A stretch of 64,000 nucleotides of DNA from Acephala macrosclerotiorum (GCA_014904845.1 MU119237.1:62001-126000), one strand, 5' to 3'. Counted from the stretch's first letter, positions 1 to 14,300 are shown. The notes: generated from the sequence alone by a model not told the origin. Program-made: numbers and translations.

Positions 1-2123
1 ATTTAATTTTATTAATTTTTTTTATTAATATAAATATATTATCGATTTATATTTTAATAATATTAAAAAACTTTTTAATAATTATATATCGATATAATTA
101 TAAAATTTTTTTTATAATATTTATAATATATAATTTATTAATATATTTTTATTTTTATAATTTCATATAAATTTTTTAAAATAATTATAATTATATTTAA
201 TAAATATAAATAAAAATTTTTTTTAATAAACGTATTAATATAAATCGTTAAAAATTTATTATAAATTAAATATAAATTTAAATAATATTATAATTAATTA
301 TTATTTAATATTTTAAATTATTAAAAATTATATAAAAAAAAATTTATTTTTATATTTTTAAATTATTAATTTTAATTTTTTATAAAAAATATTTATAATT
401 TTATTTTTAATTTTATTAATTAATTTTAAATTAAATTTTTTTTTAAAATTAAATTATCGATTTTTTTTTAAAACGTTTTAAATAATTATATAAAAATTAT
501 AATTATTCTTTTTTATATAATTTTAATAATAATTATATATATATATTTTTATTTATTTATTATAAAAACTATAAAAAATTAAATTTTTTCAATAATAATA
601 ATAAAAATTAATCGTTAAAATTTTAATAATTTCTTTTATCGTTTTTAATAAAATTATAATATTTATTTTATTTAAATTTTTTATTATATACGTTTTTATT
701 TTGTAATTTTTTTTAAATGTTTTTAATTATATTTTTTAATTAATTTTTAATTTAATTTATTCGATTAAAAAAATAATAATTTTTTTTTTAATTATTAATT
801 CGATTTTTTTAATTATTAATTTGATTATAAATTTTTAATATATTTTTTTTTTATATAATAAAATTTAATAATTATAAAACGAAAATTAATCAATTTATAA
901 AATATATTAATTATATATATTTTTTTATTAATTATTAATATTTTATATAATTTTTTTATTTGTTTTTTTTTATATTATATACGTATTTTAAATAAATTTA
1001 ATAAATTTAATATAAACTTTATATTGAAATCGTTTTTTATTATAAGTATATTATTAATTTAATTTTAAACGTATAAATATTATATTTTTTTAATAATTAA
1101 TAATAATAATACGTTATTATTAATTATTTTAAAATAAATTTTAAAAATTAATAATATAAATATAATTTTATTTAATTTTATCGAATCGTTAATAATTTTA
1201 ATTATTATTTATAAAATTATATTTTTATTAATTTATTTTTTCATTAATTTATCGCGAATAATTTTATAAATTTAATATAATAAAATATAAAAATTTTTTA
1301 TTTTATTTATATTATTATAAATTTTAATAAATATTTTTTTAATTTTAATTATTATTATTTTAACGTTTTATTAAAATTTTATAAACGAGAAATTTTTTTA
1401 AATATTATAAATAATATTATTTAATAATTTTTAATATATATCGATTTAATTTATACGTAATATATTTTATATTATTTTTATAAATATATTTTTTATAAAT
1501 TTAATAATTTGAAATATTATAAATAAATTTATTATTTATAAAATTAATTTTTTATTTAAATATAAAACGTTAATAATAATTAAATAATTAAATTCGTAAT
1601 TATTTTATAAAATAAATATAAATTTTTTAAATAATTATTTATATATTTAATAATAATAATAATATTTAATATTTATATTATAATTAATATAATTTAATAT
1701 TAATAAAATAATTTTAAATTAAATTTTTTTTCGATTAATATAATAATATTTATAAATAGTTTTATTTTTTTATAATAAAAACGATTTTATTTTTTTAAAT
1801 TAAAATGGTTTTAAAATTGTTTAATTTTATATTTATAGTATTTATATTTTAAATATAAAATAAAAATAAATATATTTATAAAAATAATATAAAAAATAAT
1901 AATATTTAATAATATATTAATTCGAATAATTTTTTATAATAAAATAATATTTTTCTTAAATCGAATTTTATAAATTTTAATTGTAAAAATATTTAATTAA
2001 ATATTAATATTAAATTTTCGTAATATTATAAATTGCGATTAATTAATAATTAATATTTCGACGATTTTATTATTTAATATAATTTTTTAAAATTTTTGTT
2101 AAAAAATATCGATTTTTGAAAAT
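1..2123 (-). mobile_element. Old inverted Ty1/copia copy (family A), left piece
   Basis: Read on the minus strand, this stretch matches the inside of the element at 2,124-8,383. Bases around 1,094-1,220 match the reverse complement of about 5,610-5,760, 1,370-1,520 match about 5,300-5,460, and 1,890-2,123 match about 4,655-4,900, all colinear. The match runs right up to base 2,123, where the younger copy begins, and resumes after 8,383. It is therefore an older, inverted member of the same family that the younger element jumped into. It is more AT-rich than the younger copy and codes for nothing readable. Its far end lies outside the window. Confidence 0.8.
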
Positions 2124-2329
2124 TGTAAATACAATAGTAGTTTAGTAGTCACGTGCGACACTAGTCCTAAACGGACTAGCGCCGTTTCGCTAGAGTTGAA
2201 ATTATATCTTTTTAATTTTTGCGCGCTTTTTTAGATAATTAATTACAATTTAACGAATATAATTAAAATTATTTTATATTTTCGTTTTTAGTTTATTATT
2301 AGTAATAAGTATTTTTAGTAATACTAATA
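2124..2329 (+). repeat. 5' LTR of copia family A element
   Basis: This 206-bp repeat starts TGTAAATAC and ends ACTAATA (CA mutated to TA). It is the less mutated of the pair: it keeps GC-richer stretches such as CACGTGCGACACTAG near 2,150 that are AT-converted in the right LTR. All differences seen between the two repeats are transitions. Confidence 0.88.
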
Positions 2330-4006
2330 CTAATTAGTAATTGTCTTTCAATTACAAAATAATAAAAATTTTATCTAAAAAAAACTATTTCAAAAAATCG
2401 CTATACTTTGAAAAATGTACTAAAAAAAAAATATTTTACGTTTTTGAATATTATTAAACTATAGAATTTACTTTTTACGAAAACGAGATTTTAACGTTAC
2501 GCAAATTTTTAAAAACTCGATTAAATAATTAATTAAATTACTATATTTATTATTTGATTCAAATTTGTATTTACTACGTAAAATAATTAAATCTATGAAA
2601 AATTTAATCAATTAATTAATTAAATTATTATATTTATTATTTAATTAAAATATTATTAAAAATTTATTTATTTTTATTTTGATAAATATAATTTTGCGCG
2701 TTTAATTATTTAATTTGAAAATATAATAATAATATTTCAATTTTTTTATATTATTACAATTTTTAATTTTTTTTAATTCGAATTAAATAAAATTCAAACA
2801 ATAAAATATTACTCGAAATAAAATCGAAATACAATTATAATAAAATGAAATAAAAAATATTATTCGATTTTACATTAAAAAATCTCAATAAAAAACAAAT
2901 CAATAAATTTATTTTGTATATAATAAAATTCTACAAAAAAAGAAATTATATTAACGATATATTATAAAACTATTTTCAAAAGAATTTTATAAAATATACA
3001 AAAAAAATATTATTTTTAATAAATACAAAATTTATTAAAAATTTGCGAAATTATTTTCGTAATAATAAAATCTTTATAATTATAAATAAATAATCGATCG
3101 TTAAAAAACTCGAAAAATTTATTAATAATAATAAATATTATAAATAAACAAAAAATAAAATTGAAATTCAAAAGAAAAAAAGAAAAAACAAATTCAATTT
3201 AAAATATAATTTAAAATACGTTTAATTTGTATTATTTTAATATTTATTATTTTAATATTTATTAATTTCAATTTTATTATTTCAAATTTTATTATTTCAA
3301 AATATATAATTATTTAAAAATACATTATTTATTTAAATACTTTTTTAAAATTAGTATAAAATTTTTGATCTCGATTAATTATTTTATTTCGTATATTCGA
3401 TTTTTATATTATTTAATTAATTATTTTATTTTATATACTTTCAATTTACAAATTAATACTTTTTTCAATCGAATACAAATATTATTTCTAATAATAATTT
3501 TTGTTATCGATTACTCAATATACTTTAATAATTAAATTAATCAAATATATTTATTAAATCAATTACGAATTTAATAAAAATTTATAATAATAATAAAAAA
3601 TACGAAAAAAAATTATACGATATTATTAAAATTAAATTTCGAATTTTTTACAATTATTATTATAAAATTAATATATTTAAAAATTAATACATTGAAATTC
3701 TTTTTATAATATTTAAAAAACAAATTAATTTATTAAATAAATCTATAAATTTACGTTTATAATAATTTTAATCAAAATATATTTTAAAATTAAAAAAAAT
3801 TGATAATTATATATATTCTTATAAAAAAAATATTATATTTTTACGAATTATTTCAAAAAATTTATTAAAAATCAAATTAAAATATTTTTAATTATTATTC
3901 GAATAATTACAAAAAATTTAAAATAATTTATTTTCGAAATATTAAATAAAATACAATTTTCACGATCAAATTATTAATATTTATCGAAATATTAAAAAAT
4001 GTAATT

Positions 4007-4315
4007 TTGTATTATATAAATATATTAATATTTTTAAAAACGTTTATATTAAATTACGTTTCGCAATTAGTATTACAATATACTTACGTGAAATATAATA
4101 ATATTTTACTATTTTCAATCAAAACAAAAACGATAAAAACGAGTACGAAAAATATAATTAGAATTGAATTAATTGCACATACGAAAAACGTAATAAAAAA
4201 TAAAAACAAAATCGAAAATTTTTTTACAATGAATATCGTAAAAAACGTAAATACTAAAAAAAATTACATTAAAAAAAGTATTATATTTGTAATAAATCGA
4301 AATATTAATCAATAA
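4007..4315 (+). pseudogene. Chance or gag-region open frame in family A element
   Basis: This open frame of about 102 codons lies in the 5' half of the family A element, where gag would be expected. The product is rich in Lys, Asn and Ile, with no zinc knuckle or other motif that I can see. Such composition follows from AT-saturated DNA. It is probably a surviving fragment of the gag-side reading frame, not a working gene. Confidence 0.3.
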
Positions 4316-6339
4316 AATACTTAATAAATAAATAATAATAAATTTACGATCGATTTTAATAATAAGTTCAATTTAAATTAAATCGAAATATTATTATTAT
4401 TTATTATTAAAAAATTTTCGCAAATTACAAAAGTATTAAAAATTTAAAAAAAAAAAAAAAAAATTCGATCAATTGTTTATAAATATAAAAATCGAAAATA
4501 AATATAATTACTTTATTATAAAATTTCAAAAGATTAATAATATACAAATAATAATTATTTTAAACGATTAATTTACTCGTTATATAATTACAAAAAAAAA
4601 TATATTCAATATTTTATTATTACAATTTAAATCGAAAATTTTTTATTTTTTATTTTCAAAAATCGATATTTATTAAAAGTTTTTTAAAGTATTATATTAA
4701 ATAATAAAATTATTAAAATATCGATTATCGAATAATTACAATTTTTAATATTATAAAAACTTGATCGTAAAATTTAATTTAATATATTAATAATCGAAAT
4801 TTATAAAATTCGATTTAAAAAAAAATAATATTATTATAAAAAAAATTTTATATTAATATTTTACTAGAAATTATTATATTTTATATTATTTTTATTTTGT
4901 ATTCAAAATATAAACAATATAAATATAAAATTCGACAATTTTAAAAATATTTTAATTTAAAAAAATAAAATCGTTTTTATTATACAAAAATAAAAACATT
5001 TTTAAATATTATTATATTAATCGAAAAAAAATTTAATTTGAAATTATTTTATTAATATTGAATTATATTAATTATATAAGCGCTTTAAATATTTATCGAT
5101 ATAACGTTTTATAAAAGTTTTTTAATAAATCGATTATAATATAAATATTAAATATTGTTATTACTATTAAATGTATAAACGATTTTTTAAAAAATTTAAA
5201 TTTACTATATAAAATAATTATAAATTTAATTATTTAATTATTATCGATATTTTATATTTAAATTCGAAATTAATATTGCAAATAATAAACTTATTTACAG
5301 TATTTCAAATTATTAGATTTTTAAAAAATATATTTATAAAAATAATATAAAATATTTTTCGTATATATTAAATCGATACATATTAAAAACTATTTAATTA
5401 TTTCGTTTATAATACGAAAAAAAAAAATTTCGTTTATAGAATTTCAATAAAACGCTAAAATAATAATAATTAAAATCAAAAAAATATTTATCGAAATTTA
5501 TAATAATATAAAAAAAATAAAAAAAATACTATATTTTATTACAATAAATTTATAAAATTATTCGTAATAAATTATTCGAAAAACAAATCAATAAAAAAAC
5601 AATTTTATAAATAGTAATTAAAATTGTAAACGATTTAATAAAATTGAATAATATTATATTTATATTATTAATCTTTAAAATATATTTTAAAATGATTAAT
5701 AATAATACGTTATTATTATTAATTATTAAAAAAATTAAAATAATTCGAGTAATTATTAAAAAAATATATCGTTTATATATTAAATATTAAATTAATAACG
5801 CGCTCGTAATAAGAAATAATTCAAATACGAAGTTTATATTAAATTTACTAATTTTTTCGAATGTATACGTTTGATATAAAAAGAGTAAATAAAAAAAACT
5901 ATATTAACTATTAGTAATCGATAATAAAATATATATAATTAATATATTTTACGAATTAATTAATTTTCGTTTTACAATTGTTAAATCGTATTATATAAAA
6001 AAAAAATATTGAAAGTTTAAAACGATAATTAAAATTGTAATCAAAAAAAAACTTTTGTATTTTTTTTTATAGAATAAATTAAATAGAAAACTAATTTAAT
6101 AACGTGATTAAAAACGTTTAAAAAAATTATACAATAAAAATATATTTAATAAAAAACAATATTTTATTAAAAAAAAACGATAAAAATCTCGAGAATTTCA
6201 ATAAATAATTTATTGTTATTATTATTAAAAAAATTGAAATTTTTATAATATTTATAATAAATAAAAAAAAAATCGATATAATACTTTTTTTGAAACTACG
6301 AAAAAAAAATACGATTACAATTTTCGAGTAATTATTTAA

Positions 6340-7795
6340 AACGTTTTAAAAAAAAAATTTGATAATTTAATTACAAAAAAAGTTTTAATTTTATCGAATA
6401 CGATTCGATTAAATACATTAAAATTCGCATTTTCAATTCGAAATTAATTAATGAAATTAAAAACAAAACTATTAATACTTTTTACGAGAAATCAAAACTA
6501 GTAATATAAAAATATAACAACGAAAAAAAAAAAAAATTTTTAATTTAATTTTTTACGATTTAATAAATAAATCAATAAATAATTATCGTTTTAATATTTT
6601 TTTTAATTCAATTTAAAAGCAAAAAAATCAAAATATAATTTCGAAATATTATTCAAATTTATATACAATTAACGATAATTTTTTTAACGATTTATATTAA
6701 TACGTTTATTAAAAAAAATTTATTATTTATATTCGTCGAATATAATTATAATAATTTTAAAATTTTTATATAATATTATTAAAACAAAAATATATTAATA
6801 AATTACGTATTATAAATAATATAAAAAAAAACTATTAATAATTATATTAATATACGATTTTTGTTTTTTAATTACAATTATTAAAAGATTTTTTAGTATT
6901 ATTAAAATGGAAATCGATAATACGTTTATATTAATAAAAAAAAAAAATTTATTTTTGAGAAAAATGAATTTAATAATATTAAATTTTTAATTAAATTTAA
7001 AAAAGTTTTAATTCTAAAAATACTATTGATTTTTAATAAGTATATTTTAATTAAATACGAAAATATAATTTATTTATAATAAAAAAATTAAAATAAAAAA
7101 TTAAAATTAATAAATATTAAATTTTTAAATTTATAAATTAAATATTAAAAACAATATATTAAAAAAATTTATATTATTATAATTTATTAATTTGAAATAA
7201 TATTCGATTTATTTATTACTATTTAATATTAAAATTTAATAGAAAAAGAAATTACTACGTTAAATAAAAAATTAAAATAATAAATTAAAAATTTGAATCG
7301 AGAATTTAAATATATTATTTTAAATTTATTTACAATAAAATTTTTGATTTTTATCGACGATTTATTTGTAAACAATAAAAATTTTAATTTTTAAATTGAA
7401 TATAAAATTATTCTAATAAATAAACGATAATTAAATAATAAAAAATTCGAAATCAAATTTTTTTTTATTTATTATAATTTTATTAAAAATAAACGCGTTA
7501 TTAAAAACGTTTTAATTTCGAAAATATATAATATAATAAAAAAAATCGATATAATTATTTAGTAATTCGATATTTTTAATATTTCAATAATCGTTTGTAT
7601 AAATTTATATTCGTTTTACGAGTATTTAATTAAATTAAAAACGATTAAAAAAAAGCGTTTTATGATCGATATTATAATCTTTTGTCAATCGTATAAACGT
7701 AAAAAATTGTAAAAAATTCAATAAATTAATAATTAAAATAATTCGACGAATATTATAATAAAATTAATATTAAAAAAAGTTTTGAAAAAGTTTTT
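6340..7795 (+). pseudogene. Copia reverse transcriptase and RNase H remnant (family A)
   Basis: Near 6,345-6,490 the plus strand reads as the start of a copia reverse transcriptase: Lys-Lys-Phe-Asp-Asn-Leu, with a later Leu-Phe-Thr-Arg-Asn where intact copies have Glu-Lys-Ser-Arg. Near 7,330-7,790 it reads as the C-terminal RNase H, including Phe-Ile-Asp-Asp-Leu-Phe-Val-Asn-Asn-Lys and a Lys-Lys-Arg-Phe-Met-Ile-Asp block. The same block is found at 31,340-31,380 in the younger family C copy. Many codons are stops, typically where Trp, Gln or Arg stood. The assignment rests on the resemblance to the better-kept copy in this window and on the known order of Ty1/copia domains (protease, integrase, RT, RNase H). 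Confidence 0.65.
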
Positions 7796-7805
7796 AAATA
7801 CGAAT

Positions 7806-7809
<4 letters not shown>

Positions 7810-7872
<63 letters not shown>

Positions 7873-7875
7873 ATT

Positions 7876-7899
<24 letters not shown>
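7810..7899. repeat. Long poly(A) tract
   Basis: About 60 consecutive A at 7,810-7,869, then TTTATT, then a second run of about 24 A to 7,899. It lies inside the family A element after the RNase H remnant. The length is at the limit of reliable assembly. Confidence 0.9.
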
Positions 7900-7906
<7 letters not shown>

Positions 7907-8177
7907 TTTATATTGTATTTTAAAAGTTTTATTGTTTGATTTATAAGACTAAAAAAAAAGAAATTATTTCAATTTCGATAATTATAATTTTCGATGAATT
8001 TCGAGAATAGTATTAATTTATTAGTATTGTTTTTAAAGTTTTATTATATGATTTTTATATTAAAATATTAACGAATTTTACGTATTAATAAACTATAATA
8101 AAAAAAGAAAATAAAAACGAATTTTTTTTTATTTGATTAAATTAATTTAATTCTCATTATAAAAAAAGAATTATTAA

Positions 8178-8383
8178 TATAAATACAATAGTAATTTAAT
8201 AATTACGTACGATATTAATTTTAAACGAATTAGTATTATTTCGTTAAAATTGAAATTATATTTTTTCAATTTTTGCGCGCTCTTTTAAATAATCAATTAC
8301 AATTCAACGAATACAATTAAAATTACTTTATATTTTCGTTTTTGATTTATTACTAGTAATAAATATTTCTAGTAATACTAATA
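8178..8383 (+). repeat. 3' LTR of copia family A element
   Basis: This is the same 206 bp as 2,124-2,329 but starts TATAAATAC (TG mutated to TA). It is followed by AAAAT, the same five bases that precede the left LTR. The matching length and flanks fix the ends of the element. Confidence 0.88.
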
Positions 8384-9306
8384 AAAATAAAAAATAAATA
8401 TTAATTCGATTTAAATAAATCGAATTATAATTATAAAATATTAAATATATTTCTTTTTGTGATAATATAACGAGTAAATTAATTATTTAAAATAATTATT
8501 ATTTATATATTATCGATTTTTTTAAATTCAATAAAATAATTTTAATTTTCGTTTTTTATTTTTATTTTTATTAGTAATTAATTTATTTTTATTATTTATA
8601 TATTTTTTAATAAATTTTTTATTTTTTTAATTTTAATAAAAAAACTTTAATAATAAATTATTATAATTTTTCGATTTATTATAAATATAATATTTTTTTT
8701 AATATAATTTTTTTTAAAATTTATAATTTTTACAATATTTATTTTAAAAGTTTTTTTAATTTTAATATTTTTTTCGATTTTATTTTTAATTATTTTTTTA
8801 TTTTATTTTATTTTTATATATAATCGATTTAATTTTAATTAAATTCGTTTTTTTTATATTAAAAAATAAAATTGAAATTATATTATTATATTTTACGTAA
8901 TCGCGTTATAATATTTATTACTAATTATAATTTAATATAAACGTCTATAAAAATATTAATAAATTTATAAAAAATAAAATAAAATTTTTTAATATTTTAA
9001 TAAACGTTAATAATTCAATTTCGTAAATTATATTTTATTTAATATTTTAATAATAAATTAAATTAAATTTTTTAAAATTAATTAAAAATTAATTATAAAT
9101 AATTTAATTTAAATTTTATTAAATTAATTATAATAAAATTTATTAAAGTTTTTTTTTATAAAAATATATATTATTAATAATTTTTTTTTAATTTTAAAAT
9201 AAATTTTTATTATTATTATTAATATAATAAAATCGAAGTTTTTTTTTATAAATTTATTAAAATAAAATACGTTTATACGTTTTATAAAATTGATAAAAAA
9301 TATTTT
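8384..9306 (-). mobile_element. Old inverted copia copy (family A), right piece
   Basis: Sequence right after the AAAAT duplication continues the inverted copy broken at 2,123. Bases 8,384-8,520 match the reverse complement of about 4,520-4,655, and 8,985-9,200 match roughly the reverse complement of 3,750-3,960. The match becomes unclear after about 9,220. There is no readable coding sequence. Confidence 0.7.
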
Positions 9307-11094
9307 TATCGATTTAATTAAATAATTATTAAAATAATCGATTAAATAATTCGAATTATAATTTTTATTATTTTTAATAATATTTATTTTAATATTTATT
9401 TTTTAATTTTACGTTTTATTATATATTAATAATAAATATTTAATTATAGTTTATTTATTATTATTAAAAATAATATTTCATATATAATACGAAATTTAAA
9501 ATTATTAAAAATAATTTTTACAAATATAATATAAAAATTCGTCGAATTAAAATATTTATTAAATATAATACGATTTAATAAATTATTTTTAACGAATAAA
9601 ATTAAATTTTTTTAAAATATAATTTTAATTAAAAAAAACTAATTATCGATTTTTTTATTTTTCGTTTTAATATAATATATAAAAAATTGAATTTAAAAAA
9701 TTATAAAAAAAAAATTTAAATTAATATATTTTAATTAAAATAAAAATCGATTTTTATAAATTATATAATTTATAAAAATTAATTTACGAAATTTTTTTCG
9801 AAAAAATAAAATTTATATTTTTTTAATATAATTATATATATTAGTATTATAAACGCTAAAAAAATTTATTCGAAATATAAAATTATTAAAATAATTTAAA
9901 AAAAAATCGAAAAAATAAATATATTAAAAAAATTTAATTCGTAAAAAAATACGATCAATTTAATTAAAAAAAAAAAAAAAAATATTTATAAATAAAATAT
10001 TTATAAATAAAATATTTAAAAATAAAAATTTTAATAAAATTAAAAATTATTAAATTTTATTAAAATTATCGATTATATAAAATTTTTTAAATAAAAATAC
10101 TTTTAATAACGTTTTTAAAATTTATAATATTTGATAAATATTTTTTTATTATTTTAATTTGATTTTAAAATCTCGATATTTAATATTAATTTTATTATTA
10201 TTAATATTATTAAACGAATTAATATTATTAAAAAATAAAAAATTATTAAAAAATTTTAATTAATTAATAATTAATTTCGATCGCGAAAATTAAATAATAT
10301 TTAATTTCAATAAAAAATTAATTATTTTTATAAAAATTTATAATAATAAATTTAAATATTATAAAATTTTTTTTTATTAAATATATTAATACGAGTATTT
10401 AAAATTTTATATTCGAAAATAAATATTAAATTCGAAAATTATTATAATATATTTTCGATTATATTTATTAATAAAATTAATAAGTTTTATTATTAAAAAC
10501 TCGTTAAAAAATTTTTTTTTTAATAAAATAATTAAAATAATTAAAATCGTAAAATCGTAAAATCGAATTTCGAAATAAAAAAATATTAAAATTGAATATT
10601 TAATTAATAAAATATTATTATATTTATTATAATTCGAACGTAAAATTTAAATAAAACGATTTTTAAATACTTTGAAATATTATACTAAAAACTCATTTAA
10701 AAATAATTCGATTTACGTTTAAATATACGAACGAAAATTATTATATATAATAAATTTTATTATATTTATAAAAACGTATTAAAATATTATTAAACGTTTT
10801 TTCGATTTTTATTAAATTTTTAAATTATATATAAAAATATTTATAACGCGATTTTATTTTAAATAAAAATAAAAATAGTTTTTAAAATTTTTATAATTAA
10901 AAAAAAAAAGTTTATTAAAATATAATCGAATTATATTTTATAAATCGTAAATATTATAATAAAAATATTCGATATAACGATTAAATTAATTATAAAAAAT
11001 TAAAAATAAATTAAAACGAGAAAAAATACTTCGTTTACGAAAATTCGAATTATTAAAATACTCGTTATATACTAATATATATATATATATATAT
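9307..11094 (+). mobile_element. Old Ty1/copia copy (family C), piece 1 with partial 5' LTR
   Basis: From 9,307 the sequence matches the first half of the 226-bp LTR at 25,593 with C to T and G to A changes, then diverges, so part of the LTR is lost. The leader resumes near 9,510 (compare about 26,300). Bases 10,240-10,500 correspond to 27,100-27,350, and 10,790-11,070 to 27,630-27,910. The match stops at the (AT)n run where the gypsy element is inserted and continues at 23,202. This is the most AT-converted copy of family C in the window. Confidence 0.78.
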
Positions 11095-11353
11095 TGTAAA
11101 AAAACAATAAAATACAAAGCAAAAAAGTCCAATCGTAGATCAATTCGTTTTAATCAGTAGACTAGATTTATTCGAAGTAATTCGTAATTCGTAAATCAAT
11201 CAATCAATCAATCAAAGTAGAAATAAAAAGAGTTATTGATTAATCTATAGTAAACGAAAGCTTTTTATGTACTAGAAGACACGTGATTAGTACTGCTCTC
11301 AAAACTAGCTATTTATAAGGATTTTTGAAAAGAAAATATATAGTTTTATTACA
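11095..11353 (-). repeat. LTR of gypsy element (left copy)
   Basis: This 259-bp repeat runs on the plus strand from TGTAAAAAAAC to ...TTATTACA. It contains a (TCAA)n-like run near 11,200 and a CACGTG near 11,280. It is equal in length to 22,943-23,201, and differences are mainly transitions. In the element's own orientation it is the 3' LTR. Confidence 0.88.
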
Positions 11354-14300
11354 ATCGTTTTTCTATATAATAAACTCGTTTCGAGTCTCGAAAAAAAGAG
11401 CTAAAAAAAGAAAAAAGACTTACTTTAAATAAGGAATTTAAAACTCGAGATTCTTCAAATTATTGTCGTTTTTTTTTTCAAAAATCTAATAATTTTCTCA
11501 ATATTTCTATTAGTATTAAGTTTTTTTGCAATTTGTTTTTTTTTTTTTTAAAAATTTAATAAAAAGAAAAAAAGTAAACGAATTTCAAATTCAAATTTAT
11601 CGTTAGAAATAATTAAATACTTTTGATTATTTTCTATAAACGCTATTAATTTCTTAATTTCACATTTAAAAAAAAACTTATTATTAGAAAATATTTTTAT
11701 TTTTCTTATTTTAAAATATTGAAAAATTAATTTAATTTGAATTACAATTTGTTTTTACTAATAAGTGTACAAATATTTATTATTAGACGAGTTTTAATAG
11801 TTTAATTATTGAAAAATCTTATATCGAATAATAAAATAGTTTAAAGATTTCGCGTAATAAATTATATCGAAAATTGTATCGACTTTTTCAAATTAAATAT
11901 TATTGAGAAAAGATTCGTCGTTAAAAAGTTCTTAAAATCGATTTTTAGAAAAAATTTGAAACTTATTATAAACTTTTTTGAGTTTTTCGTAAGTAGTATC
12001 GTCGATGATTTTTCTACTAATACTAATAAGTATTAAATTTACGAAAAGTAAAATAAAAAAATTAAAATTCTTGAAATTTTTAATGTATTTTCGATCGATA
12101 AAAGTTTTTGTTTTATAAACGTACAATTTTAATTTTTGAGATTTTTTTTCTATAATACTTAATTAAATTTATTTTAAAAGATTTTCAATTAAAATTCGAT
12201 TTTTAGTACTAAAAAAAAGATTTATTCAAATGATTCTTTTAAAAAATCGAAATAATCAATTTATCGTTTTTTTATAGTTATTAAATCGCGAATAAATTAT
12301 TTGAAGTTTATTAGAAAAAAAAAACTCAATATATAATAAATTTGAGTTTTGAAATATATTCATTTTTTTTTCGTAGAAAAATTGATCAATTTTACCGTTT
12401 TAATAAAATCTAATAAACTGAGAAAAAATAACGAAATAAAAAAAATAATCTTTAGAAAATCGATAAAATAATAATTATAATCTGAAATTCGTTTATAAGA
12501 ATTGAACGATAAAAGAGAAATACGCATTGTACAAAAAAAAAAATTCGCTAAAAAAAATTCGTTAATAGTAAAATTTTAATATATTAATTTTCTTGAAAAA
12601 AAGCAATAAAATATTTTTTTTTTTCGTTTATTTAAAGAAATCTTACAAAGTAAAAATTATTGCAATTTTCAGATCAATAAACGATTTGATTAAAAAAATA
12701 AATATAAAAACGATAAAAACTCGCGAAAATTAAAATCGAATTTTTATTAATATTTTCTATTTATATTGAAAAATAGTAAAAATATTTATAAACTAAAAAC
12801 GAGTATTAGAATAGATTCAAGCGAATTAAAAACTTTTTTTTTTAGTATACAATTTATAAATTTTAAATAATCGTATTTTTATAATTTCAATTTATTTTTT
12901 ATTGTTTTTAAAGTATAAATCGAAATTTTTGCAAAGCGTTATATAATAAATTCGACAAAATTGCTCAATAAATAAATACTTGTAAATATTGTAAACAATA
13001 CTTAGAATTTTAATGCGATTAACGAAATTCAAAATATTAAAAAAAATAACGTTTAATTTCTAAGTACTATTTATATCGTACGCGCAATTAATTATTGAGT
13101 ATATATTATTTAATTAGAATTCGTAAATTGATCGAGATAAAGTAATATTAGATTGTAATAAAATAATAATAGTTTTATGTTTTTTTGATATAAATATAAA
13201 TATATTATAGTATTTTTTATTATCGACAATAAATCTTTTGAGTTTGATTAGCGTAGAAATCGAAACGAAAAAAAAAGCGAATCGAAGAATTCGAAAGATT
13301 TGAGAGATTTGAAAAAACAGAAAATTTTGCATAGAAAAATTAACAATAGTAATATCGTTATTGTCGTTATTATTGTCGTTGTCGTTATTGCCAGTTAATA
13401 AAATTGTTTGAAAAAATGAAATATTAATATTAGTAGTTTTTTGAGACTTGGCGCTTCGAATACTTATATTATTAATAGCGACGATCGACTATTTTTTAGA
13501 TTTATTCGCAAAGATCGAAAAAAGTTTTTTAGTATATTTTTTAATTATCAAAAATCTACAAAAATAGAAAGTAAAATACAATTTTTTTAAGTTTATTTTA
13601 TTTAGATTTATAATTATCAAATCGTCGTTTGCATTTTTTAAGTATATTAATACTTTTTTACAATCGATAAATCGAAAAAGTATTTTTATAAATAACGTAT
13701 TACAAATTTTATTTTTTTCGATAATAATTATATTAATAATTTTAATAATTTTGTAAAGCGTAAAACGCTTTATACGAAATATTTACTCGAGTTTTTAATA
13801 TATATATTTATCGTAAAATCTATTAATAAAATTTTCGATAAATTGTCGAAATATTTAAATTCAAAAAAAAAAATTTTGATTATAGTATTCAAATATACTA
13901 TTAAAAGTCTTAATTAAACTAGATCGAATTTATTAGAACGCGATACGCGATTTTTTTAATTTTATTTATTTTAAAAAAAAAAATTTATTTAAAATTGTAT
14001 ATTATTTTAAAATTTTCTTAGAAAATCTTAAAATAATACTATTTTCAATTTTTTTTTTCTATTTAATTAAAATTTTTTTTATTACGTTTTTAGTTTTTAT
14101 AAGTTTATTATTAATATTATTGATTGTAATTGTTTTTTTTTTAAATAATAATTTATTGATAGTTTTTTATAAGTCATTGAAATCGCGTTATACGATTTGT
14201 ATAAATATATTATAATTATTTTCGTTTCGTTTTTTGTGCGCGAAATTCGTATTTTCGAAGTTTAATAAAATATTTCTTTGAAATATAATAGTAATATTGT

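Larger units (their letters stand above)
2124..8383 (+). mobile_element. Ty1/copia LTR retrotransposon, family A (RIP-degraded)
   Basis: Two direct 206-bp repeats (2,124-2,329 and 8,178-8,383) bound a 6,260-bp unit, with a 5-bp target duplication AAAAT on each side (2,119-2,123 and 8,384-8,388). A purine-rich run lies just inside the right repeat, so the element reads on the plus strand. Interrupted plus-strand reading through about 6,340-7,795 resembles fungal Ty1/copia reverse transcriptase followed by RNase H. The element inserted into an older inverted copy of its own family. Stop codons are everywhere and it cannot be autonomous. Confidence 0.88.

Noticed and set aside
11200..11225. TCAA tandem repeat as a CRISPR-like or telomeric array
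   Set aside because: It is four or five short units within an LTR and is repeated at the same place in the other LTR copy.
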